Shown here piece by piece: positions 36,785 to 45,547 of a stretch of 64,000 nt of DNA (position 1 is the stretch's first letter; each line of letters starts with the position of its first letter). The notes under the pieces are model-generated. The model had not been told where the DNA came from. It worked only from the letters and a program-made list of their open reading frames with translations, and ran no database searches. The DNA is from Isoetes taiwanensis. Lineage: Eukaryota > Streptophyta > Lycopodiopsida > Isoetales > Isoetaceae. The translations under genes and the position numbers were made by a program. The stretch spans positions 8,375,012 through 8,439,011 of the forward strand of contig JAJEKV010000046.1 in NCBI GenBank assembly GCA_021234155.1, given 5' to 3'.

Positions 36785-37124
36785 AGAACATAGGAAACAA
36801 GTGGCATATAAAAAGGGGCAAAATGTCTATAGTGAAAGTTGGGACCATAGGTAGCTTGTGATCTTGTTTTTAGCCCAACTGTGCCAGGAGCTATAAAAGG
36901 CACTCCTGTCATCTGCCACATACTACATGGAAAATAATGTGATTATGTGAATGAAAATGAAAAAAAATATGTGATAGTTATATGTAATATGTATGATATG
37001 AAAATGAATATAAGTGGATGTGAAAAAAAATGCAAGGGATAGAATGTTATGTAAAAATATAAAAGTGAGTATGAAAAATAGATAAATTAATTATACTTTA
37101 TAGTTGTCAGGTAATTATTTCAGA

Positions 37125-37880
37125 GCAACAGCTAAATTTAGTTCTCTTGATCACGACTTTGGTCCCCACTTTATTCATCATCAAAGCAAAGTGCCACCTT
37201 CGATCAAACTTTTTATCACCAACACAGGTGCCCTTAACATCACCTGTGAATTGCTTTATCAAAGTACGTCTTTCCTAGAGGTTGAGCATACAAGTGCCAC
37301 CTTAGGCCCTTCCGAAATACTTGGAGTTCCAATAACGTTTAAGCCAGTTAACGTTGCCGTAATTAGGGAGAAAGTAGAATTTCGGATCACCGGTTTGGAT
37401 ATTGTGGCTGTAAACATCAAAGGTGAAGGGGTGCCAGTAATTCTGGAACTAGGCAACAGTTCCTATCCTTTGGTGCAGTGAAACTGGGCCAACGCTCCAA
37501 AGAGCTTGTGCAGTTAATCAACAGGGGCAAAATACCGATGGACGTTTCTTTTGAGCCAAGTAAAGATATCCTTGAAGAAAATTCTATTCTGTTATCTCCT
37601 GCTTGTTACTTGCCATTGCAACCAAAGCAAGTTGGTATTTTGGAAATGGAATATAAACCAAAATCTAGGGTTTAGTTGTAGAAGTGGTAGGATGTAAGTC
37701 ACGGTTGCTGACAATGTCTGGATCATGCCTGGCAATTGAGGTCAAGCTAAGCAGCAATATGATCTCATTTGATACGGTTGCACTTGGTTCACACATGACA
37801 AAGAGTATACAGCTTGAAAACCATGGAGATTTTGGTGTAAGCTTTAAGTGGGATGTGCTTAGATGTGCACCAGAATCTTC
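37125..37880 (+). pseudogene. HYDIN-like (ASH/MSP-domain) fragment
   Basis: Three consecutive pieces on the plus strand read as tandem ASPM-SPD2-Hydin type immunoglobulin-like domains. 37104-37481 has KLFITNTGALNITCELL, LGPSEILGVPITFKP and VNIKGEGVPVILEL. 37478-37675 has KELVQLINRGKIPMDVSF and PLQPKQVGILEMEY. 37684-37865 has MISFDTVALGSHMTKSIQL and ENHGDFGVSFKWDV. The N..G...F/V pattern and the GEG strand are typical of HYDIN, the giant central-pair protein of motile cilia. Frameshifts near 37465 and 37677, a short length against a family of several thousand residues, and loss of similarity after 37865 make it a pseudogene or captured fragment. Confidence 0.72.
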
Positions 37881-38701
37881 TAGAGGTCACGTAATCAGAT
37901 CGATATTTGCATGGCCTTGCTTTATGTCTCTCTGGTTCATTGCAGAAGAACAACCGTCCAAAACCAGGGCCCCCTAAAGGAAGTGTTGGCAACTCGTTGT
38001 CTGTGGTTGAGGGCCTAGAACACGAATATGAATAGAGCTTGCTGAGCCTCAGCTTCTTTCCACCCCAGTGATCAAGGCAACTGTTCTAGCTAGATGAGTC
38101 TAAGCAAAACTAGTGGAATTGATGTTTATTTGCACTGTTAATGTGATCTCTTCTCATATCGATGTACCAAATCACAGTGTCCTGTGGTAAACCTTAAATC
38201 TGCGCCTCTGCATTATTAATTCAGATCCAAAATCTGGTTGCTTACAAGATATGCAGCTGTAGGTAGAGTAAACGCAAACAGGGATGGAAAGAACCAGACG
38301 AACATGGTAAGCAGGGTTTTGTTTATCACAGTTCTTTGGATAAAGCGGCCTTCTTGCCAAGATGTTGGGTCATAAACCACCCGCAGCTAAGGTAGACCGA
38401 GAACCAGCCAGAAATTATTAAGGAAACAAGTGAAGCCTGGAAATTATTCACCTGGAAATTACTAAGCTTGATATTAGCAGAACAACAATTGTTAAAGAAA
38501 CCAGCTATGAGCAACCCAAACATATCTGTAACATACTTCCAGAAACTTGTGTCTTATTCAACAACACCGTCACAACCAACATAAACAAACAATACTGTCT
38601 CAACCAACCACAACCGAGCAGCATAAACAGAACAACTGAACTAACTGAAATCCCTACTGCAGAGTTAGAATAGGCTTAATAAAATAGCAAACACCCAAGC
38701 C

Positions 38702-39253
38702 TTACGACAGGGTTACCACAGGTCCATCGAGCCCAATTTTTGGGCCATTTTTCAAATCGAACAGGGTGAAATCCCCCATTTCAAAGAACTCCGCAACTGT
38801 TGGCCCCTCCCTATCCCTGATGCAGATTATATTTTTCCTGTTAGAAATCAAAACCTTACCTCTATCAATGATGCCTCTGGCCGTAGCGTCCAGGGTCTTG
38901 CGCGACTGTAAGTGGCTCTCTAAATCAAGAAAACAAACCTCCAACTGATCGAAAACCTCATACAGCTTCATATTTTCATGATATCTCAAGAGTGGAGCTC
39001 TTGCCCTCCCGCTCCTCTGTTGGATTTCTCCTTGCAGAGACACAACCTTGGACTCCAAGGCTGCAAGAACTTCTGCCCTTGAGCTACACAGATCCTCTAA
39101 CTTCGCTTGCAGCCTGGTCTCCATAAGGCCACTCAAAGTGTCAAGTTTCGCTTCCAATCTGCCTTCCATGGCCTTAACCCATGCCGGAACCTGCCCAGAA
39201 GAACCAGCACCCTGCCTTTTCTTGAGCTTTAATACACCAGACTTCGGAGCCAT
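38702..39253 (-). CDS. Hypothetical coiled-coil protein
   Basis: A minus-strand ORF of 183 codons starting MAPKSGVLKLKKRQGAGSSG. I chose the ATG at 39253-39251 because the longer frame upstream (to 39349) reads into the MULE inverted repeat. Residues 25-90 are heptad-like (MEGRLEAKLDTLSGLMETRL), probably a coiled coil. The C-terminus has LISNRKNIICIRDREG and VAEFFEMGDFTLFDL. I do not recognise the family. The last part faintly recalls the RNK.I.IADR segment of small ORFs seen near some retroelements, which is not secure. The MULE inserted 34 bases upstream of the ATG, so the promoter has been displaced by 22 kb and the gene may be silent. Confidence 0.5.
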   Translation of the reverse strand: MAPKSGVLKLKKRQGAGSSGQVPAWVKAMEGRLEAKLDTLSGLMETRLQAKLEDLCSSRAEVLAALESKVVSLQGEIQQRSGRARAPLLRYHENMKLYEVFDQLEVCFLDLESHLQSRKTLDATARGIIDRGKVLISNRKNIICIRDREGPTVAEFFEMGDFTLFDLKNGPKIGLDGPVVTLS

Positions 39254-39277
39254 AGCAGCAGCGTTGAAGCGTACACC

Positions 39278-39287
39278 AAAAGCCAAG
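39278..39287. other. MULE target-site duplication, left copy
   Basis: AAAAGCCAAG, repeated exactly at 61589-61598. A 10-bp duplication fits the 8-11 bp range of Mutator-family insertions. Confidence 0.93.
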
Positions 39288-39547
39288 GGAAGTCCGTATA
39301 TCTCAAGCGGGATCTGGTTAATGTGGCCAGATTTCCCGTTATCAGCCACTCAATCCCGACATCCCCATCGATGGGCATGGGCTTCAGCCGCCATGCCCCA
39401 TTCATGGGGCAGGGGTTCCGGATGCCCATGCGAAGTCTGCGAAGGGGATATGTATATTCCATGCTGCTTGCCGTGCGATCCATCCATCCCCATTAAGAAC
39501 TGCAACCTGCCTGCCCACCGTACCTGCCCAAGTCACTTGAATCATTA
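39288..39547 (+). repeat. Left terminal inverted repeat of the MULE
   Basis: 39288-39344 equals the reverse complement of 61532-61588. From there to about 39547 the match continues with gaps (CATTCATGGGGCAGG; CTGCAACCTGCC; CCGTACCTGC..AAGTC.CTTGAA). It includes one GGTTAATGTGGCC motif. Confidence 0.92.
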
Positions 39548-39862
39548 GCGTCCTCTTCCTGAAATGGATAGTTCAGAGCAAAATCTTTCAACCGCTTCCG
39601 CATCAGACAGTGAAATGCCTTGCCATGGAAGAAATTCGCTTTGGATGAGAATTTCAGAAATCCCCTTCTACCCATTCCCCTTCCGGGACTTGAATTCGTC
39701 GGGTTGTTGTAGGAGATGGCGGCCGACGTGACCAATCCGGAGGTCGAGAAGGTAAGCTTTGAATTGTTTGCTTTTCATTTCTTTCCGGAAAACGGCGAAG
39801 CAAGCAAATTATCTCGAATTACAGATCCTCCCCATTCAAGATCCTCCCCCAGGCCCGTTTTC

Positions 39863-39962
39863 AAGGAAGGATCTGACATGGGAAATGGAAACTCACCACA
39901 CAGTCCCAAAGAAAGGAAGGATCTGACATGGGAAATGGAAACTCACCACACAGTCCCAAAGA
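39863..39962 (+). repeat. Perfect tandem duplication, 2 x 50 bp
   Basis: 39863-39912 and 39913-39962 are identical (AAGGAAGGATCTGACATGGG...). It lies in the first intron of the MULE transposase. Confidence 0.93.
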
Positions 39963-40149
39963 GTGGCTCTGTTGCTCTTCCTTGCTGCTATATTCCAAGT
40001 AACAGAGTTTGAGACTTCATCACGGGGAGCGAGAAATATCCGTGGTTTAATACTACATTTTATAAGCAATGGTCCCGGTCAAGAGAGAGCGGAGAGGCAA
40101 AGAAGCGCGTTGACGAGCATGCCTATCTGAAGATCGTGAGGTCAGTTGT

Positions 40150-40440
40150 CGGTTAATGTGGCCATACCCAAGCTCTTAAATTTCGCGTGGGTTGGTAGTG
40201 GTGGTAAGTTTAGGAAAGGGTGGTAGTGTTTGAACTGAGTGATGGTTAATGTGGCCATAGTCTGTTGCCTCAGGCATTAGCGGTGGTTTAATAAGTGGTT
40301 AATGTGGCTTTCGATTGTAGTGGTTAATGTGGCCTTTAGAAGTTGATAATGTGGCCATAGTTATTGTAGGGCCCTAAGTGGTGGTTAATGTGGACTTACT
40401 TAGTAATAGTGGTTAATGTGGCCCTATTATGGTAGTTAAT
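40150..40440 (+). repeat. GTTAATGTGGCC motif cluster, left
   Basis: About seven copies of (G)GTTAATGTGG(C/A) at irregular spacing within the intron of the MULE transposase. It is the same motif as in the inverted repeats and the two right-hand arrays. Confidence 0.85.
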
Positions 40441-41453
40441 TAATGGCTTGTTAGTGCATATATGTTTGAATGTTTCACACAGTAATTGAAGTGTGGCTTT
40501 TTGTTTAGTTACCACCGTGCCTATGGGCCAAAAGATCTCCCATAAGCAACGCCGTGAAGTGAAGGAGAAAACAACCAAAGCTATGGTTGCTGAAGCAAAG
40601 AGGATTGACCCATCATACTCAAAGAGACAGAGGGGTACGAGCATCAAGAGAGGGTGTAGGTGCCATTTTACGACGAAGCAATTGTATTTGAATCCCGAAT
40701 GCACCAAAATAACCTTTCATGAGATGGAACACATTGACACGGAAGGCAAAGTATGTCATGGTGTTAATGATCCCGAATGTGCGAAGACCGAGGCACTAAC
40801 TAGCTCCTTGGTTATCAAAGGAGAAGAAAGATTGGGCCAGGAATCGGTTGATCTGAGAATCACAACCCACGGGGAGGTATAAAGATGAGCATGAAGAGCA
40901 ATGGGCTCTAAAGAAGAAGATGGATCCGAATAATGTGAAGAATAGGGATCAATTCCTTCACATGGATGATCTCTACAATTTGTCTAGGAAGATAGCATTG
41001 GACACTTGGATGTTACACGAGGACGTTGCTTTGAGTGTAAGGATGTGGGTAGGATTGCACCCAGAATCAGTGTTCTTGTACCAAGAAGGTGTACCATTTA
41101 CTCTAGGGATAATCACTCCCTTTCAGATGAAGATTCTCTTAGAACATGGCAAGAATGATGCTGTAGCAATGGACTCAACTTTCAAGACAAACGGCCATTG
41201 CTATAGCCTGTACACCTTGCTAGTATACGATGGTCATGGGAATGGTGTACCCGTTGCTTGGGTTCTCTCGTCTAGCCAGGCAGAAGAGGACATCCGACCT
41301 TGGCTCTTTGCATTGAAGAATCACATCCATGCTGTGGATCCCACTTGACAACCCACTTGTTTTATTGTTGATGATGCCAAAGCAGAGATTAATGCATTGG
41401 AAAAGGTTTGGCCTAATTCTAGAATACAATTGTGCATTTGGCATGTGAGGAGA

Positions 41454-41458
41454 AATTG
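41454..41458. other. Target-site duplication of chromovirus B, left copy
   Basis: AATTG, repeated at 54629-54633 directly after the 3' LTR. It lies within the transposase codons encoding RNW. Confidence 0.92.
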
Positions 41459-41459
41459 T

Positions 41460-41513
41460 GTGACGGTCCAGGGGAATATACGTCATAAATACGTATATTC
41501 CTGGATCCGTCAC
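41460..41513. other. Inverted repeat at the start of the LTR
   Basis: GTGACGG.TCCAGG..GAATATACGT and its complement, ACGTATATTCCTGGAT-CCGTCAC, meet with a loop of a few bases. The first 54 bases of the LTR can form a hairpin with arms of about 23 bases. The same sequence is in the 3' LTR (52989-53042). It may be structural in the RNA or a consequence of LTR-end evolution. Confidence 0.85.
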
Positions 41514-41617
41514 TATACAAGTCTATCTTCATAGCCTTGTATACCATAGGTTGTGGCACTAGGGGGCATGGCTAAGTTATTCTCATAACTTAGCCAACCA
41601 TAGGTTAAGCCATTATC

Positions 41618-41724
41618 CACGTGGCCTTAACCTATTGGGGCACCGCCACACAGGACTCACCCGATTGGTGCCACGTGGCATCCTAGGTGGACCTAACTTA
41701 TATAGGCATAAACCCTAACCCTAG
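41618..41724 (+). promoter_or_regulatory. LTR promoter: two G-boxes, TATA box, telobox
   Basis: CACGTG occurs at 41618-41623 and 41672-41677, TTATATAG at 41698-41705, and AAACCCTAACCC at 41710-41721, just where transcription would start. G-boxes are bound by plant bZIP/bHLH factors, and teloboxes are frequent in promoters of translation- and cell-cycle-related plant genes. Transcription start at about 41730 is inferred from TATA spacing. The 3' LTR carries the same set. Drought or ABA control is possible from the G-boxes but not shown. Confidence 0.65.
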
Positions 41725-43089
41725 ACCTCTTTCCAACCCTAGCACCCAGAGACTCACCTACTCGTTGAAACCCGTTTGAACATCGTTGTTGTGGCATAGC
41801 GGGTGACCCGGCGAGAGGTAGACTTCGTTCTTGGAGTAAGAGCGGCATCTCGTGAGTCGGAGACCATGGAGGCACACGGATCTGGAGGGAGAGCTTCAGG
41901 AGCAGGTATGTAGGATAGTAGTTGTGATAGCTCATCTGGAATTAGCATTCCAGATATGCTAGTATCTTGTATCTAGAGTAGAGCCATCCTAGAACCCATA
42001 TTCAACATCTTGAACCCTAATCAAGGAACCCTAACCATTAGTTAGTTGTATGATTAGGTTAAGATGTTCTTCTTATGATTATTCTCATGATGTGATGATT
42101 ATGTGATGATGGTCGATCATGTTTGCTCCTCTTGTATTGGGAAGGGGGGTAGAGACCTAGAGCCATATGTAGTATGCTCCTAGAGTAGATCCCTTAGTTC
42201 CTATTAGTTGCGGCCTGTGCATAGGAACCCACCGGGCTGTGGAGGCTATGATGTGACTCAGCACTACACAACGGGGCTAGAGGCAAAGCGGAGGGAGGAT
42301 CCCTGCCGAGTGGGGGCTACGGGGGATCCCATAGTGAGCTAGGCTTATGGTCGGTCACTTCGTGTGGGCCGAGCATGGGTCTGACACCTCCTGGGGCGAT
42401 GGTGTCGCCCTGCCTCTCAAGAGTTGCAAGTGTCGGCTTGGCTCTTGTTTTGGGGGTTCGGTCGGGTATGAATGCGTGTGTCGCCCGCGATTCTCTAGCG
42501 CCCGTGGAACCTCTAGACCCGGGAAGGGGAGATGCAACCCTTCACGCCTCGGCGGACCCGGGGAGATGCAACACTGGAGTAGTCCAGATGGGTGATGCCA
42601 TGGGATTGCATATCAGGAAGGCTAGAGTCATGTCGAGCCTGATTGAGCCCATCGCAAAGTATGCGCGGGGAGGGGCGGATGGAGTGGTCAACTCTAGCCA
42701 TTGTTCTATGCCAGCCCTGCGCCATTGCCATGACTCGGTGCGCTCTATCTTGAGGCCTAGCGGTCGGTCATCCTCCTCACGAAGTCCTGAGCGGGGTAGG
42801 AGCTCTCATGTTTTATGGTTCGTGATTATCATCTTTGCCTTGGTTTATGTGTGATGCACTACCCTTCGAGGTAGTATTTGTATGTGTTGATGCTAGTTAC
42901 GACGTGTTATCGCCTTCATTTATAGGAGCCCATAGGGGAAGGGCGGCAAAAGACACCTTCGTGTTCCCTTCCGCACTAAGAGTCACCTCGAGTCGGGGGT
43001 AGGCGAAGGGCCCATGCGGTTGTTGAGCGGATGGGGATTTCTGCCCGAAAAGTGATGGGGGCCCGACGTTTTAGCAGGGAGCGTCACAA

Positions 43090-43101
43090 TGGTATCAGAG
43101 C
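43090..43101 (+). other. Primer-binding site of chromovirus B
   Basis: TGGTATCAGAGC, one base after the 5' LTR; complementary to initiator-methionine tRNA. Confidence 0.95.
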
Positions 43102-43663
43102 GATGTTCTTGGTTGACCAAGAACTAGCACTGACCATAACCATAAAGTAGTCTAACAGGCCTATAGGGGTGTGAAATAAACATTTCCACCATCGAACCGC
43201 GAAAATGGGGGAAAATTTTTTCTCCTAGGTAGTGGGTCAGGACTTAGGTTAAGTGTTAGACGAAAGTTGAGTGAGTCAAACTCATCTTCTAGTAAATTTG
43301 GAGTGAAAATTATGCATCTGCATCAAATTTCACCTAAAATGGGTCAAAGAATCATGCCAATCGGAGACCCAGGTGAAAAATGGCGCAAATTCATAATTAG
43401 CACTTCAAACCATTAGAAAAATTCGAAAATTTAAGGTATAATATTAATTAATATAGGTTTAATTTATACATTAATAGTTAAATAATTGCTAAATATGGTG
43501 TAATTAGTAAGGGGGGGCTAATAAATAGGGGTAATTATGGTAGGAGAATATTCCCAGGGACCCTCCTTTTTAAATATCTGACACCTCATTCTCTCTCTCC
43601 AACCCTTCACCTTCACCTCTCTCTTGCTCAGCCTTACGTCACCCATTCCCTGAACCACAAGAT
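43102..43663 (+). promoter_or_regulatory. Leader of chromovirus B with a gene-like promoter before the H3 ORF
   Basis: The first 450 bases are AT-rich and non-coding. Just before the H3-like ATG, TTTTTAAATAT (about 43567-43577) is TATA-like, and a pyrimidine patch CTCTCTCTCC (about 43593) followed by CCTTCACCTTCACCTC resembles a plant 5' UTR. The H3-like gene may have its own promoter besides the LTR. This is inference from composition only. Confidence 0.4.
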
Positions 43664-44747
43664 ATGGCACGCACCAAACAAACAGCTAGGAAGTTTGGCG
43701 AGCGCCCCACCCTCTCTATATGGCTTGAGTAGCGGGGTCGGCCACGTGAAGAAAGTTCACGAGCACCTTCGGTCAAAGCACGGAGGCGAGGAATCGCCCT
43801 CAAAGCAGCGGCGGCGCAATGCCGAGCTTTCCACGATGCGAGAGCAGCCCGATAGCAGCACCCCTCGTCGGCAGGGAACACAAAGAACGGACGAAGTCGC
43901 GCCACCGGGGGCCTCGGACAGGAGGTGGAGGAACAGTTGAAGAACGGTGGAGGAGCAGCACCACCACCAGATCGAAGAAGCGGGCCCTTTTGCCCAAAAA
44001 GAAGGGGAAGGGAAAAGTCGGCGGAGTGGCTGAGGAGAGGACCGCCGAAAGAAGCGGGGGCGGGGAAAGGGAGCCGAGGGAGCAAGAAAGGCGTCGAAGA
44101 GAAGGAACAACGGCCTCGTAGGACGGGCGTTATTCAAGAGCCCCCCCACGGAGGAGGAGCCACAAGTGGAGGAAGAGGAGGAGGAGGGGCAGCAGGACCC
44201 CGACGCTAGGCCACCCTACCCCAAGTGGCCGGAACCACCTAAGGTGGTGAAGAAGCAAAAGGTAGGGGAGCGGGCATTCGCGCTCCAACAGGACCGCGAG
44301 TTTAAGCGGAAGATGGTGGCATACAAGGAGTACCTTCGTGGATTGGACGAGGTACAATGAGTGGTATTGCCGCCCGAGGGAGGCCCAGCGGCGTCGTGGA
44401 GGCGGCAGGGCGAAGAACCAGCCCAAGCCACCCCACCTAGGCGGGAAAAACCCAAGAGGGTTCACCGCGGGCGAAACAGCACATCTGCCCGGGTGTTTAG
44501 GGAGATTCGGCACTTCGGATGTGCACGAATCTCGATAAGGAAAGCCCCCGGCGTCTCCTTAGAAGGTGTTCAGCGGCGATTTCGGACCCGATTATAGGGT
44601 TACCCCTCTAATGACAGGCCCGCAAGAGGCTTCCGGCGAGCTGGTCCAGCTCTTGAGGAAGGGAACCTCTGCGCTATCCATGCTAAGAGAGTTACCCTTA
44701 TGCCTAAGGATATTCACTTAGCACGGAGGATGAGAGAGAGGCCTTAG
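43664..44747 (+). pseudogene. Histone H3-like gene carried by chromovirus B
   Basis: The ATG at 43664 opens with MARTKQTARK, identical to the start of canonical H3 and including both K4 and K9. As read, that frame stops after 22 codons, and coding continues in other frames. A long Lys/Arg/Pro/Glu-rich extension follows (43819-44360). Next come KPKRVHRG and FREIRHFG with IRKAP (44361-44597), matching H3 KPHRFRPG, LREIRKYQ and IRKLP of alpha-N/alpha-1. Then [11 protein letters not shown] (44623-44655) matches alpha-2, and [22 protein letters not shown] up to TAG at 44745-44747 matches alpha-3. Canonical H3 is about 135 residues; this would be over 350. A plant-like 3' UTR (TTGTGTTTCTTATTAATATAAAAG) follows. 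It lies between primer site and gag, unlike any standard chromovirus layout. MPKDI fits canonical H3 better than CENH3. At least three frame changes occur, but the region shows the CAG/CTG-loss signature, so an intact gene is possible. Confidence 0.88.
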
Positions 44748-45547
44748 GCCTCAAATTTTGTAAATTTTGTTAGAAAAGAGAAACTCCCATGTAATTGTGT
44801 TTCTTATTAATATAAAAGTTACTTTCCCTCGTAAATTAGAAAAATGTTGTATGCTTGAAATATAGGAAATAGAACCCAATTGTGGTAGAATTCTTCATAG
44901 CATGTCTAAAAACACCCTAGAAATCATGACTACAACAAAATTTTGGCAAAAAATCATCAAAAATGCTGAAAATCAGGCCAACCGGGTGAGACCGCGCCTA
45001 AGGCCTCTGCGTCCCGACGCTGGCGGCGTTCCTTGATTCATCCGGCCCGGGCCCAAAATCATGCTTTTAGATGTCAGTTTTGCTCAAAATAAGTTGCTAG
45101 TTAGGTTAGAATTGGCCCAATTAGCCATATTAGCATCTTTAAATTCCCAGAAATGACCAAAAATTGGCCCAAAATAGGCCAACCGGGTGAGACCACGCCA
45201 ACGCTGTCAAGCGTCGCGACGCTGAGGCCATCCATGCCAGATTCCCGGGTCAGCCCATCTTTGGCCCAAATTAGCCAAATTTGATCCAACAAATTGCCAT
45301 GTAGTGTTTCTTGCTTTGTTTTGCTTAAGTTTGCACTTCATGGTAGTTCATTTGGACACCCAGAGCCATAGAACCAAGGTCGTCTTAGGTAGGTACCTTT
45401 TTGCACGAACCTCGAGGTCACCCATAGTCTATAAAATAGGTCCCATTTGCCATTTTTCCTTCTCTGAAGCTGCTCCCTGACCCCTTAGGCGATTTTACGA
45501 ACCTCCAGCGATCCTTGCAAACCATTTTTCTACACCCTTGCACGCTC
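44748..45547 (+). other. Spacer after the H3-like gene, with paired GC-rich repeats
   Basis: Non-coding. AGGCCAACCGGGTGAGACC(G/A)CGCC occurs at 44975-44998 and 45176-45199, 201 bases apart, each followed by GC-rich CGTC..GACGCT sequence in otherwise AT-rich DNA. Element A has GC-rich GGTCTCAC/GTGAGACC hairpins at a similar spacing (213 bases) after its own H3-like fragment. Confidence 0.7.

Larger units (their letters stand above)
39716..41458 (+). pseudogene. MULE transposase, 5' part (D and D residues)
   Basis: The probable first exon is 39716-39751 (MAADVTNPEVEK, then GTAAGC). A second coding block at about 40013-40140 (ITGSEKYPWFNTTFYKQWS) is followed by a donor-like GTCAGT or GTGAGG. 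A third starts after TTGTTTAG at 40508. It holds a zinc-binding N-terminal module (RGCRCHF, HEMEHIDTEGKVCHG), then the catalytic core: AMDSTFKTNGHCYSLYTLLV (first D), FIVDDAKAEINALEKVWP (second D) and CIWHVRRN (the C..H motif of MULE transposases). Damage: a one-base frameshift near 40878, TGA at 41346-41348 where CGA would fit, and the chromovirus insertion at 41459. The C-terminal part resumes at 54629. Confidence 0.88.
41459..43088 (+). repeat. 5' LTR of chromovirus B (1630 bp)
   Basis: Matches 52988-54628 almost perfectly up to about 41770 and again over long blocks. Remaining differences concentrate at CAG, CTG and CCGG words, where this copy usually has CG or CGG. Confidence 0.96.

Noticed and set aside
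39229-39548. ORFs crossing the left MULE inverted repeat (39048-39548 plus, 39229-39483 minus)
   Set aside because: Created by the repeat sequence; no conservation with the right repeat's frames.
42375-42854. 159-codon plus-strand ORF in the 5' LTR
   Set aside because: Lies wholly in the LTR and is not open in the 3' LTR copy.
43639-44149. Minus-strand ORFs opposite the H3-like gene (Pro/Ser-rich, 130-148 codons)
   Set aside because: They mirror the charged GC-rich plus-strand extension and have no domain of their own.
43664-44747. The H3-like gene as a centromeric CENH3
   Set aside because: The N-terminus is the canonical ARTKQTARK tail and the C-terminus has MPKDI, both unlike CENH3. The long extension alone is not enough.
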